Below the pieces are notes generated by a model. The model searched no databases. It was not told the origin of the DNA and was given only the letters and a program-made list of their open reading frames with translations. Shown piece after piece: positions 1 through 8,745 of a stretch of 64,000 nt of DNA (positions are counted from its first letter, which is position 1; the number at the start of each line of letters is the position of its first letter). Location: NCBI RefSeq assembly GCF_004343505.1, contig NZ_SLXU01000002.1:124001-188000 (forward strand), in the 5' to 3' direction. The translations under genes and the position numbers were made by a program. Origin of the DNA: Rhodovulum bhavnagarense (lineage in GTDB: Bacteria > Pseudomonadota > Alphaproteobacteria > Rhodobacterales > Rhodobacteraceae).

Positions 1-1160
1 TCCAGCCGCGCGGCCTCCATCTGGCTGGCCAGCGTGCGTTTCCAGATCAGGTCATACAGTTTCTTCTGGTCGGCATCGCTCACCCGCAGGCTGGCCGCGT
101 CGCGGGTCATGTCGGTGGGCCGGATGCATTCGTGGGCCTCTTGGGCGTTCTTGGCCTTGTTCTTGTACATCCGCGGCGATTTCGGGACGTAATCGGCGCC
201 GTAGCGGTCCTTGATCGCGTCGCGGGCGGCCATCACCGCCTCGGGGGCCATGTCGATGCCGTCGGTCCGCATGTAGGTGATATGCCCCGCCTCGTAGAGC
301 CGTTGCGCCGCCTGCATGGTCTGGCGCGCGCCGAAGCCGAACTTGCGGCTGGCCTCTTGCTGGAGGGTCGAGGTCATGAAGGGCGGGGCGGGGTTGCGGC
401 TGGCGGGCTTGGCCTCGACGGCCTCGACGGTGAACTCGCGGCTGGTGATCGCCTGCACGGCCAGCTCGGCGGCGGTGTCTGTGGCGATGTCGAACTTGTC
501 CAGCTTCTTGCCGCCCAGAACGGTCAGCCGGGCCTCGTAGGTCTGGCCGCGGGGGGTGGCGAAGATGGCCTTGACCGACCAGTATTCGCGGGCGCGGAAG
601 GCCTCGATCTCCATCTCGCGCTCGACGATCAGCCGAAGGCAGACCGATTGCACGCGCCCCGCGGATTTCGCACCGGGCAGTTTCCGCCACAGCACCGGCG
701 ACAGGTTGAAGCCCACCAGGTAATCCAGCGCGCGCCGCGCCAGGTAGGCATGCACCAGCGGTTCGTCGACCTGGCGGGGGTTCTTCATCGCCTCGGTCAC
801 GGCGGACTTGGTGATCGCGTTGAACACCACGCGGCTGACGGCGGTGTCCTTCTTGATCGCCTTGCGGCTGCGCAGGGCTTCCTCAAGATGCCAGGAAATC
901 GCCTCGCCCTCGCGGTCGGGGTCGGTGGCGAGGATCAGCGCGTTGTCCTCTTTCAGGGCGTCGGCGATCGCCTTGACATGTTTGCGGCTGTCGCTCGCGA
1001 TCTCCCATTTCATTTCGAAATCATGCTCGGGATCGACCGACCCGTCCTTGGGTGGCAGATCGCGCACGTGGCCATAGGATGCCAGGACCGTGTAGTCATC
1101 CCCAAGATACTTGTTGATCGTCTTGGCTTTGGCCGGGGATTCGACAACAACGACGGGCAT
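1..1160 (-). CDS. topA: DNA topoisomerase I, N-terminal part (gene runs off the left edge)
   Basis: Type IA topoisomerase that relaxes negative supercoils by passing a strand through a transient single-strand break. The open frame starts at an ATG at 1160 (MPVVVVESPAKAKTINKYLG) and is still open at base 1, giving about 386 visible residues. The N-terminal TOPRIM domain carries the metal-binding DPDREGEAISWH motif near residues 80-91. The active-site region ITYMRTDG follows near residue 295, with the Tyr at about 296. The C-terminal zinc-finger or repeat region expected in an approximately 850-residue family member lies outside the window. It is co-oriented with dprA, which ends about 200 bp upstream; dprA-topA is a common neighbour pair in alphaproteobacteria. 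Identity is secure. Confidence 0.97.
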   Translation of the reverse strand, partial: MPVVVVESPAKAKTINKYLGDDYTVLASYGHVRDLPPKDGSVDPEHDFEMKWEIASDSRKHVKAIADALKEDNALILATDPDREGEAISWHLEEALRSRKAIKKDTAVSRVVFNAITKSAVTEAMKNPRQVDEPLVHAYLARRALDYLVGFNLSPVLWRKLPGAKSAGRVQSVCLRLIVEREMEIEAFRAREYWSVKAIFATPRGQTYEARLTVLGGKKLDKFDIATDTAAELAVQAITSREFTVEAVEAKPASRNPAPPFMTSTLQQEASRKFGFGARQTMQAAQRLYEAGHITYMRTDGIDMAPEAVMAARDAIKDRYGADYVPKSPRMYKNKAKNAQEAHECIRPTDMTRDAASLRVSDADQKKLYDLIWKRTLASQMEAARL

Positions 1161-1357
1161 GAAATTCCTTTCGACTCGCGGCATATGACCTTGGCGGCGG
1201 ACCATGTGGCGGAGTGATGCAAATTGTCAATGCGCCGGTCACGGGGCCGGTTGGGGTCGGCGGTCCGGGGCAGGGGCCAGGGAACGGCGCGTCGGATCGC
1301 ACGGGCGCGCCGCGCCCTGCACCCGTTGCAAGGGCGGCACGAAACGGCGCTGCGGCC

Positions 1358-2557
1358 TCAGATGCGGCGGGACAGGAAACCGCCCGGCGCCCGCTCGATG
1401 CGCCCGTCCAGTTCCAGCGTGACCAGTGCGGGCGCCACATGTCCGGGCGGCAAACCGATATCGCGGATCAACTGGTCCTCCGCCAGCGGCGAGGGCCCCA
1501 GCCGATCAAGGATCTGGCGGTGCAGGCTGGCCGTTTTGGAATGGGCGTCGGGGCTGGCACTGCCCGGCATGCGGCGAATCTCGGTTGCGCGCAGGCGCGG
1601 TGCTGGCGTGTCGGGCACATGTGGCCGGGATACAGGTGGGGTCACGACCTCGGCCATGCCGGGCAAGGCCGGCGCCGCGGTGCCGGACAGGATCTCCAGC
1701 ACATCGTCGGGCCCGCGTACCAGCACGGCACCGTCACGGATCAGCATGTTGCAGCCCGCGGCCCGCGCATCCAGCGGATGACCCGGCACGGCCAGCACCT
1801 CGCGTCCTTGGTCCAAGGCGTTTTTCGCCGTGATCAGGCTGCCCGAACGGGCCGCTGCCTCAACCACCACGACCGCCAGCGCAAGCCCCGATATGATCCG
1901 GTTGCGCTGGGGAAAATGGCGGGCCTGCGGCTGCAGGCCGACGGGGTTCTCGCTCAGCCTCAGCCCCTTCTCGCCGATCTCGTGGCAAAGCTGCGTGTTC
2001 TCGGCAGGATAGGGCACGTCGATGCCCCCGGCCTGCACTGCCACCGTCCCTCTCTCAAGTGCTGCCATGTGCGCGGCGCGATCGATGCCGCGCGCCAATC
2101 CCGAGACGACGGAAAATCCCGCCGCGCTCAGCCCCTCGGCCATCCGCCGGGCCATCCGCGTGCCCAGCGACGAGGCATTGCGCGCGCCGACCAGCGCGAC
2201 CATCGGGCGCCCGGTCAGGCCCACCCGCCCTAGAGCCCACAGAAAGGGAGGCGCATCGGGCAGGTCCATCAGCGCACCGGGATAGCCGGGCCCGCCATGG
2301 ATCAGCGGCACCGCGCCCAGGCGGCGGCCGCATTCCAGTTCACGGTGCGCCAGGTCGGCGGAGCATGCCATGTAATCGCTCACGCCGGCATCGCGGGCGA
2401 GCCTGGGCAGCGCCTCGAGCGCGGCCTCGGCGCTGCCATGATCGCCCATGAGCCGGTGAAAGGTGGCCGGGCCGACACGGCGCGACCGGATGAGACGAAG
2501 CCACGAAACCAGGGCATCTTCCCGGGGGGGTGGTGCGAGGGGGGGGCAGGAAGACAT
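1358..2557 (-). CDS. dprA: DNA-processing protein DprA (Smf)
   Basis: DprA binds incoming single-stranded DNA and loads RecA during natural transformation. The protein has about 399 residues. A short SAM-like N-terminal region is followed by the Rossmann-like DprA core with VALVGARNAS, SGLARGIDRAAH, LSENP and FPQRNRIISGLA motifs. A C-terminal winged-helix region ends in DGRIERAPGGFLSRR. I chose the ATG at 2557 because GGAG sits just upstream; a GTG three codons earlier (2566) is the alternative. It lies directly upstream of topA on the same strand. The gene is common in species not known to be naturally competent, so competence is not implied. The family call is secure. Confidence 0.95.
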   Translation of the reverse strand: MSSCPPLAPPPREDALVSWLRLIRSRRVGPATFHRLMGDHGSAEAALEALPRLARDAGVSDYMACSADLAHRELECGRRLGAVPLIHGGPGYPGALMDLPDAPPFLWALGRVGLTGRPMVALVGARNASSLGTRMARRMAEGLSAAGFSVVSGLARGIDRAAHMAALERGTVAVQAGGIDVPYPAENTQLCHEIGEKGLRLSENPVGLQPQARHFPQRNRIISGLALAVVVVEAAARSGSLITAKNALDQGREVLAVPGHPLDARAAGCNMLIRDGAVLVRGPDDVLEILSGTAAPALPGMAEVVTPPVSRPHVPDTPAPRLRATEIRRMPGSASPDAHSKTASLHRQILDRLGPSPLAEDQLIRDIGLPPGHVAPALVTLELDGRIERAPGGFLSRRI

Positions 2558-2676
2558 ATTCTCCACGTCTGGCAGCTCCGCTCATCCGTGGCCCCACTCT
2601 GACCGTTGTAAGGTTAATGCAAGGTGAACGCCGCGGGAAAATTTCTGCCATGTCTGGCCGATGCGCCCGGCCTTCC

Positions 2677-2700
2677 CTTCTTCTTGGTCGAAATACCCAT
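2677..2700. repeat. Dispersed intergenic CTTCTTCTTGG...AAATACCC element, copy 1
   Basis: Single copy of a 24-base element that recurs in several intergenic gaps of this window. This copy lies between dprA and the 3' end of tldD. It reads CTTCTTCTTGGTCG followed by AAATACCCAT. Other copies are at 10193-10260 (as two inverted arms), 13239-13280, 31761 and 35048. Its position just past gene ends suggests a terminator-linked element rather than a mobile one. Confidence 0.8.
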
Positions 2701-2711
2701 GTCTCCTGCCA

Positions 2712-4133
2712 TCATGCCGCCGCGCCGCCGATGGTCAGCCCGCCGATCAACAGCGTCGGCTGGCCCACGCCCACCGGCACCCATTGCCCGGCTTTTCCGC
2801 AAGTGCCGATTCCGGGGTCCAGTGCCATGTCATTGCCGATGCCGCGGATCCGTTGCATCGCCGTCGGTCCGTCGCCGATCAACGTGGCACCCTTGACCGG
2901 TGCGCCGATGATGCCGTTCCTGACGCGGTAGGCCTCGGTGCAGGAAAAAACGAACTTGCCATTTGTGATGTCCACCTGCCCGCCGCCAAAGCCCACCGCG
3001 TAGATCCCGTCCGACAGGTCGGCCACCAGCGCGGCGGGGTCGTCCGTACCAGACAGCATGCAGGTATTGGTCATGCGCGGCATCGGCGGGTGGGCGAAAC
3101 TTTCGCGCCGCCCGTTGCCGGTGGGCGCAACCCCCATCAGCCGGGCGTTCTGACGGTCTTGCATATAGCCGACAAGCACTCCGTCCTCGATCAGCACCGT
3201 CCGGTTCGAGGCGGTGCCCTCGTCATCGACGCTGATTGATCCGCGCCGATCCGGGATGGTGCCGTCATCCACCACCGTCACGCCGCGCGCGGCCACCTGC
3301 TTTCCCATCAACCCGGCAAAGGCCGAGCTGCCCTTTCTATTGAAATCGCCCTCCAGCCCGTGCCCCACGGCCTCGTGCAGCAGGATGCCGGGCCAGCCGG
3401 GGCCAAGGACGACATCCATCACGCCCGCGGGGGCGGCCTCGGCGTCCAGGTTAACCAACGCGATGCGCAACGCCTCGCGGGCGCTGGCCTGCCAGTTGGC
3501 GCGGTCGATGAGGCCGGTCAGGCCCTCGCGGCCGCCCCCCCCGTGGCTGCCGGATTCACGGCGGCCATTCTCTTCGACGATGATGCCAACATTGAGCCGC
3601 GTCATGGGGCGGGTATCGGCCAACAGCGTGCCATCGGGGCGCAGGATGACAACCTCTTGCAACGATGCCGCCAGTGTCGCCGTCACCTGCACCACGCGCG
3701 GATCCAATGCGCGGGCAAAGGCGTCTATCTCGCGCAGGGTGTCCAGCTTCGCGCCGAACGTGGCATCGGCCATCGGGTCTGCATCGGTATAGAGGCGGCG
3801 ATTGCTGGGCGCCGGGCCATCGGCCAGCCTGCCGCCGCCCGCGTCCACCGCGAGGCGGGCGGTTTCGCTCGCCCGTTTCAGGGCAGGTTCGGATATCTCG
3901 GTGGAATGGGCATATCCCGCGGCCTCGCCGCTCACCGCGCGCAGCCCGAACCCTTCGGAGGCGTCATAGCTGGCCGTGCGCACCCGCCCGTCGTCAAAGC
4001 TCAGCGCCTCGGACCGGCGGCGTTCCAGGAACAACTCGCCATCCTCGGCCCCGTCGGTCGCCCTGCGCAGCAGCGCAAGCGCGCGGTCACGGTCGAGCAT
4101 CGTGTCGAAGGGGCGGAAGGAAGGGTGCTGCAT
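2712..4133 (-). CDS. tldD: Metalloprotease TldD
   Basis: TldD forms a heterodimeric zinc protease with TldE/PmbA and degrades unfolded peptides; it is also used in modified-peptide maturation. The 473-residue protein has the family length. It shows the zinc motif LLHEAVGHGLEGD in mid-protein and a glycine-rich C-terminus. The open frame extends about 100 codons upstream, but the ATG at 4133 (MQHPSFRPFDTML) gives the standard N-terminus, and the extension runs into the intergenic region with the FNR box. TldE is not in this window. In many relatives tldD is next to the cytochrome oxidase subunit II gene; here the next gene is thrC, in divergent orientation. Confidence 0.95.
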   Translation of the reverse strand: MQHPSFRPFDTMLDRDRALALLRRATDGAEDGELFLERRRSEALSFDDGRVRTASYDASEGFGLRAVSGEAAGYAHSTEISEPALKRASETARLAVDAGGGRLADGPAPSNRRLYTDADPMADATFGAKLDTLREIDAFARALDPRVVQVTATLAASLQEVVILRPDGTLLADTRPMTRLNVGIIVEENGRRESGSHGGGGREGLTGLIDRANWQASAREALRIALVNLDAEAAPAGVMDVVLGPGWPGILLHEAVGHGLEGDFNRKGSSAFAGLMGKQVAARGVTVVDDGTIPDRRGSISVDDEGTASNRTVLIEDGVLVGYMQDRQNARLMGVAPTGNGRRESFAHPPMPRMTNTCMLSGTDDPAALVADLSDGIYAVGFGGGQVDITNGKFVFSCTEAYRVRNGIIGAPVKGATLIGDGPTAMQRIRGIGNDMALDPGIGTCGKAGQWVPVGVGQPTLLIGGLTIGGAAA

Positions 4134-4478
4134 GGGAAACTCCGCTCGGGCGTCCTTGATCTGGATCAAAAGCGGCAGATTGCCGCAGGTTTTTCTTGCG
4201 CTGTCCTGCTCAATATGTTTAACTTTAGTCGTGGAAACAACGGTGGGGCAGGGATTTATTCCCATCCCGCCGGCGAACGCAGGAAAAATCCCCTGCTGGG
4301 AACCGGGGAGGCCCCGATATCGGGTTGTCTCGCCAGATCGTCCGGCGCCGCGCGCTCCCGCGGGGCCGGACCGTCCCACCCGGATGTTCGTCCTCTCTTC
4401 GTGATGTTTGACCTGTCTTGGGGTGACACCGCCCATGGTCTGGCGTATCAGGCGGGTGTCTTACGGATAGGCAGGCAC
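4134..4478. other. Gene-free divergent region between tldD and thrC
   Basis: A 345-base gap between divergent genes. The reading frame of thrC stays open through it, but the encoded stretch is Arg/Gly/Pro-rich and unlike any thrC N-terminus, so I do not call it coding. Next to tldD it contains a perfect FNR-type site (4156-4169). An AT-rich stretch (about 4190-4222) could carry a promoter. Nothing resembling a cytochrome oxidase gene fragment was recognised. Confidence 0.7.
4156..4169. promoter_or_regulatory. FNR/FnrL-type binding site
   Basis: TTGATCTGGATCAA matches the FNR consensus TTGATnnnnATCAA at every specified base. Its edge is 22 bases upstream of the tldD start codon. Being so close to the start it could repress tldD, or it could serve a promoter firing toward thrC. 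FnrL of Rhodobacter uses this consensus to control respiratory and haem genes under low oxygen. The match is read directly; function is inferred. Confidence 0.75.
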
Positions 4479-5870
4479 ATGCGCTACGTTTCCACGCGGG
4501 GACAGGCCCCGGTTTTGACATTCGAAGAGGCGATGCTGACGGGCCTTGCGCGCGACGGGGGGCTTTACGTGCCCGAGACCGTGCCGCATTGCCCGGCCCG
4601 CGAGATCGCCGCGTTGGCGGGGTTGCCCTACGAAGAGGCGGCGCTGCGCGTGATGCGTCCCTTTCTGGGGTCGGCCTTTGGCGACGACGCGCTGGAGGCG
4701 ATCATCGAACGCGCCTATGCGGGCTTTGACCACCCTGCGCGCGCGCCGTTGGTCCAGCTTGGGTCCAACCACTTCCTGCTTGAGTTGTTCCACGGGCCCA
4801 CGCTGGCCTTTAAAGACTTTGCGATGCAGTTGATCGGGCAGTTGTTCCAGGCATCTCTGGAACGCTCGGGCAAACGGATCACGATCGTGGGCGCGACCTC
4901 AGGCGATACCGGGTCCGCGGCGATCGAGGCGTTTCGGGGGCTCGATAATGTCGATGTCTTCATCCTGTTCCCCGAGGGGCGGGTCAGCGATGTGCAGCGC
5001 CGACAGATGACCACGCCGACCGAGGACAACGTGCATGCGCTGGCCGTGAAAGGCGATTTCGACGATTGCCAGGCCCGGGTGAAGGACATGTTCAACGATT
5101 TCGCCTTCCGCGACCGGGTGGGGCTGTCGGCCGTCAACTCGATCAACTGGGCGCGGGTGCTGGCGCAGGTGGTCTATTACTTCACCTCCGCTGTGTCGCT
5201 CGGCGCGCCGCATCGCGCGGTCAGGTTCGCCGTGCCCACAGGTAATTTCGGCGATATCTTTGCCGGTTACATCGCCCGGCGCATGGGCCTGCCCATCGAA
5301 AAGCTGGTTATCGCCACCAACCAGAACGACATCTTGCATCGGGCGCTGACCGGCGGGGCCTATGAAACCCACGGGGTGACGCCCACGATCAGCCCGTCGA
5401 TGGATATCCAGGTGTCGTCGAATTTCGAACGTGCCCTGTTCGAGGCCTATGGCCGCGACGGGGCCGCCGTGGCCCAGCAGATGGACGCGCTGAAATCGCA
5501 GGGCGGGTTCACCATCAGCCAGGGCGCGCTGGAGACCTTGCGCGAAACCTATGGCTCTGGCCGCGCGTCCGAGGATGAGACGCGTGCCACGATTCGCGCC
5601 CTTTTCGCGGCCACGGGCGAGGTGCTTTGCCCGCATTCCGCCGTGGGCGTTAAGGTGGCGCAGGACCAGCCCGCAAGTGCCGCACCGATGATCACGCTGG
5701 CCACGGCGCATCCCGCCAAGTTCCCCGATGCCGTCGAAGCCGCAACCGGCATCCGCCCCGCCCTGCCGTCGCGTATGGCCGATCTGTTCGATCGCCCCGA
5801 ACGGGTCAGCGCGGTGGAAAACGACCTTGCCGCCCTGAAAGCCCTGATCGAGGAAAGGCGCCGCGCGTGA
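4479..5870 (+). CDS. thrC: Threonine synthase
   Basis: PLP enzyme converting O-phospho-L-homoserine to L-threonine and phosphate, the last step of threonine synthesis. The ATG at 4479 gives MRYVSTRGQAPVLTFEEAML and 463 residues, the normal length. The PLP-binding lysine is in LAFKDFAMQ (about residue 112), followed by the GATSGDTGSAAIEAF phosphate-binding loop. The frame stays open far upstream, but those residues are out-of-family. It overlaps the next gene by four bases (GTGA), so it is the first gene of a thrC-M16 peptidase-GNAT operon. Confidence 0.97.
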   Translation: MRYVSTRGQAPVLTFEEAMLTGLARDGGLYVPETVPHCPAREIAALAGLPYEEAALRVMRPFLGSAFGDDALEAIIERAYAGFDHPARAPLVQLGSNHFLLELFHGPTLAFKDFAMQLIGQLFQASLERSGKRITIVGATSGDTGSAAIEAFRGLDNVDVFILFPEGRVSDVQRRQMTTPTEDNVHALAVKGDFDDCQARVKDMFNDFAFRDRVGLSAVNSINWARVLAQVVYYFTSAVSLGAPHRAVRFAVPTGNFGDIFAGYIARRMGLPIEKLVIATNQNDILHRALTGGAYETHGVTPTISPSMDIQVSSNFERALFEAYGRDGAAVAQQMDALKSQGGFTISQGALETLRETYGSGRASEDETRATIRALFAATGEVLCPHSAVGVKVAQDQPASAAPMITLATAHPAKFPDAVEAATGIRPALPSRMADLFDRPERVSAVENDLAALKALIEERRRA

Positions 5871-7129
5871 GCATAGAGTTGCACAGGCTCTCGAATGGTC
5901 TGCGGATCGTGACCGAGTCCATGCCGGGGCTGAAGTCGGCCGCCCTGGGTATCTGGGTGGGTGCGGGCGCACGAAACGAATCCCCCGCGGAGAACGGGAT
6001 CGCGCATTTCCTCGAACACATGGCCTTCAAGGGAACCCAAAAGCGCAGCACGCTTCAGATTGCCGAGGCGATCGAGGATGTGGGCGGCTATATCAATGCC
6101 TATACCTCGCGCGAGATGACCGCCTATTACGCCCGCGTGCTTGAGGCCGATGTGCCGTTGGCGCTGGATGTGCTGGCAGATATCCTTCTCAATCCGCAAT
6201 TCGCCCCTGACGAAATCGAGGTCGAGCGCGGCGTCATATTGCAAGAGATCGGGCAGGTGGCGGATACGCCCGACGACGTGATCTTCGACTGGATGCAAGA
6301 AGTCGCCTATCCCGACCAGCCGCTGGGGCGACCGATTCTCGGCCCCGCCGAGCGGGTCAGCGGCTTTGCCCGCGACGATTTCTTTGCATTTGTGCGGCGT
6401 CATTACACGCCCGAGAAGATGATCCTGTCCGCTGCGGGCGCGGTCGATCACGACGAAATCGTGCGCCTTGCCGAGGGGCTGTTCGGCCAGCTCGAACCCG
6501 CCCCGGCCGGCACGGTCGAACCGGCGCGTTTTGTCGGGGGCGAGCATCGGGTCGTCAAGCCGTTGGAACAGGCCCACATGGCGCTGGGTTTCGAATGTCC
6601 AGGCTATCGCGATCCTGCCGTCTACACAGCCCAGATCTATGCTACTGCCATGGGGGGCGGCATGTCCTCGCGATTGTTCCAGGAATTGCGGGAAAAGCGG
6701 GGGCTTTGCTATACTGTCTTTGCCCAGGCAGGGTCTTATGCCGACACGGGCCTTGTCACCGTCTATGCCGGCACCAGCGGCGAGCAGCTTGGCGAACTGG
6801 CAGAACTGACCATGGAAGAGCTTGCCCGAAGCGCACAGGACATGACCCCGGCCGAGGTCGCGCGCGCCCGTGCGCAAATGAAGGCAGGGCTGTTGATGGG
6901 CCTGGAAAGCCCTTCGAACCGGGCCGAGCGGCTGGCGCGGCTCGTGTCGATCTGGGACCGGGTCCCCGGCCTTGAGGAAACCATTGCCCATATCGACGCG
7001 GTCACCACCGGCGACGTGCGAGAGTTTGCCGCCCAGTTGGCCGCTCATGCCCGCCCGGCGCTGGCGCTTTACGGCCCGGTCGCGGAGGCGCCGACGCTGG
7101 ATAAGTTGCAAGGCAGGCTTGCCGCCTGA
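5867..7129 (+). CDS. M16 family zinc peptidase (mitochondrial processing peptidase-like)
   Basis: Inverzincin metalloprotease of the pitrilysin/MPP class, 420 residues, single M16 unit. The inverted zinc motif HFLEH is at about residues 47-51, within NGIAHFLEHMAFKGT, and the downstream glutamate ligand region lies in DEIEVERGVILQEI. The C-terminal M16C domain has the usual GGGMSSRLFQELREKRGLCY stretch. It begins at a GTG that overlaps the thrC stop codon and ends at a TGATG junction with the GNAT gene, so the three are translationally coupled. This thrC-M16-GNAT order is common in Rhodobacterales. The peptide substrate is unknown. No signal peptide is seen, so it is probably cytoplasmic. Confidence 0.93.
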   Translation: MSIELHRLSNGLRIVTESMPGLKSAALGIWVGAGARNESPAENGIAHFLEHMAFKGTQKRSTLQIAEAIEDVGGYINAYTSREMTAYYARVLEADVPLALDVLADILLNPQFAPDEIEVERGVILQEIGQVADTPDDVIFDWMQEVAYPDQPLGRPILGPAERVSGFARDDFFAFVRRHYTPEKMILSAAGAVDHDEIVRLAEGLFGQLEPAPAGTVEPARFVGGEHRVVKPLEQAHMALGFECPGYRDPAVYTAQIYATAMGGGMSSRLFQELREKRGLCYTVFAQAGSYADTGLVTVYAGTSGEQLGELAELTMEELARSAQDMTPAEVARARAQMKAGLLMGLESPSNRAERLARLVSIWDRVPGLEETIAHIDAVTTGDVREFAAQLAAHARPALALYGPVAEAPTLDKLQGRLAA

Positions 7130-7713
7130 TGCTGGGTCTCAAACGCAAGGTCCGAATCGAGACCGAGCGGATGACCCTGCGCCCGCCTGCTCATGGCGAT
7201 TTCAACGATTGGGCGGCGTTGCGCGCCTCCAGCGCGTCATTTCTGATCCCCTGGGAACCGGCCTGGGCGCGCGATCACCTCGGCCGCAAGGCGTTTACCA
7301 ACCGGGTTTACTGGTCGCAACGCGCCATCGGGTCCGGCTCGGCCTTGCCCCTGTTCCTGGTCCGGCGCTGTGATAACGTGCTGTTGGGGGCGATCACTCT
7401 GGACAATATACGGCGGGGTCCGGCGCAATCGGGAACGCTGGGCTACTGGATCGGTCAGCCCTTCGCGCGGCAGGGTTACATGCGCGAGGCGATCGAGGCG
7501 GTGGTCCATCATGCCTTTGTCATGCGCGATCTCAGCCGGATCGAGGCCGCCTGCCTGCCGGAAAACGCCGCCTCGCGCGGGGTGCTGGAAAAATGCGGCT
7601 TCAAGTACGAGGGCGTCGCACAGAGCTATCTCCAGATCAACGGGCGCTGGCGCAACCATGTCCTCTACTCCAATCTGCGCGGCGATCGGCGCGGCCGGAC
7701 CGAGGTTGGCTAG
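7129..7713 (+). CDS. GNAT family N-acetyltransferase (RimJ-like)
   Basis: Acetyl-CoA-dependent acetyltransferase of the RimJ/RimL type, 194 residues. It starts with VRIETERMTLRPP and has the acetyl-CoA loop WIGQPFARQGYMREA near residues 105-120, followed by ACLPENAASRGVLEKCGF, the standard helix-alpha4 region. Members of this group acetylate protein N-termini such as ribosomal S5, but the substrate cannot be told from the sequence. The start codon overlaps the stop of the M16 peptidase gene by one base (TGATG), so it is the last gene of the thrC operon. Confidence 0.9.
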   Translation: MLGLKRKVRIETERMTLRPPAHGDFNDWAALRASSASFLIPWEPAWARDHLGRKAFTNRVYWSQRAIGSGSALPLFLVRRCDNVLLGAITLDNIRRGPAQSGTLGYWIGQPFARQGYMREAIEAVVHHAFVMRDLSRIEAACLPENAASRGVLEKCGFKYEGVAQSYLQINGRWRNHVLYSNLRGDRRGRTEVG

Positions 7714-7858
7714 AAGCCGGGGGACAGGGGCACCCCTTGCGGCGGTGCGGATCGGTCGGGCACCCTGCGCGTCGCGATGTCGTTCAGGGGGACAGGCGAT
7801 TTCAAATCCGTGACAGCGCGCGTTTCTGCATTAGGTTCCCCCCAGGAGGTGCCCGCCG

Positions 7859-8692
7859 ATGATCCGTCTGCTTGCATGCCTGTTGGCCCTGTTCGCGGCA
7901 TTGCCCGCCCTGGCGCAGGAACGCCGCCCAAGCCATTGCATCGCCCTGGCCGAGGCCGCGCCGGGCATCGCCCATGTCCAGCTTGCCGCCTTCGGGGGGC
8001 CACTGCCTGACCATACCGTGCGCATCGGCTATGTCGGCCACGCCACTTTCGTCATCGAAACGCCCGGAGGTTTGGTCGCGGCAACCGATTACACCGGGTT
8101 TCTTGGACCATCCGCGCGCCTGCCCGACCTGGTGACGATGAACAATGCGCACGAGACCCATTTCACTGCCTTTCCCGATCCCGCCATTCCACATGTCCTT
8201 CGTGGCTGGCCTGACCGTTCCGGCGCCCCGGCAGACCATTTCCTTGAACTTGGCGACATGCTGGTGCGCAATGTGCCCACCGATCTGCGCGGCGGGATCG
8301 ACCGGGCCGGAACGCGCGAGAATGGCAACTCCATCTTCGTTTTCGAAGTTGCAGGCCTGTGCATCGGGCATCTGGGCCACCTGCATCACGAACCGACCGC
8401 GCAGCAATACGCCGCGTTGGGTCGGCTCGACGTGGTGATGGCGCCTGTCGATGGCGGCCTCACGCTCGACTTGGAAACCATGATCCGCGTCCTGACCCGG
8501 TTGCGCTCGTCGGTCGTGATCCCGATGCACTGGTTCGGCCCCAGCTCGCTCGAACGCTTTCTCGCCGGGATTTCAGAGGTCTTCGCGGTGGAGCGGCCCG
8601 CTTCCCCATCGCTTGAGGTTTCGCTGCGCAGCCTTCCCTCCCGCCCCACCGTCATGGTACTGGATCCCCGCCCGATCAGCGATCCGGGGTAG
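7859..8692 (+). CDS. Secreted MBL-fold metallo-hydrolase-like protein (degenerate metal motif)
   Basis: Protein of 277 residues with a clear Sec signal peptide (MIRLLACLLALFAALPALAQ, cleavage near residue 20). It has the UlaG-like MBL layout: VRIGYVGHATFVIETPGG, a central metal-motif region, GHLGHLHH, MAPVDGG and a final VIPMHWFGP. The canonical HxHxDH motif is replaced by NAHETH within MNNAHETHF, so the first His and the Asp are missing. The later His residues are kept. A strong RBS (AGGAGG) precedes the ATG at 7859. It stands alone between the thrC operon and a dehydrogenase gene. Activity may be altered or may use fewer metals; substrate unknown. Confidence 0.8.
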   Translation: MIRLLACLLALFAALPALAQERRPSHCIALAEAAPGIAHVQLAAFGGPLPDHTVRIGYVGHATFVIETPGGLVAATDYTGFLGPSARLPDLVTMNNAHETHFTAFPDPAIPHVLRGWPDRSGAPADHFLELGDMLVRNVPTDLRGGIDRAGTRENGNSIFVFEVAGLCIGHLGHLHHEPTAQQYAALGRLDVVMAPVDGGLTLDLETMIRVLTRLRSSVVIPMHWFGPSSLERFLAGISEVFAVERPASPSLEVSLRSLPSRPTVMVLDPRPISDPG

Positions 8693-8745
8693 CAGACTTG
8701 CGCAACGGGGCGCAGCGTGGTTCATCCGACGCGAAAGGATCGCCC

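Noticed and set aside
132-1217. A 361-codon plus-strand frame opposite topA
   Set aside because: Shadow of topA, whose minus-strand frame carries the TOPRIM and active-site Tyr motifs.
3360-4478. In-frame upstream extension of thrC
   Set aside because: It would run through tldD on the opposite strand and add several hundred residues with no family similarity.
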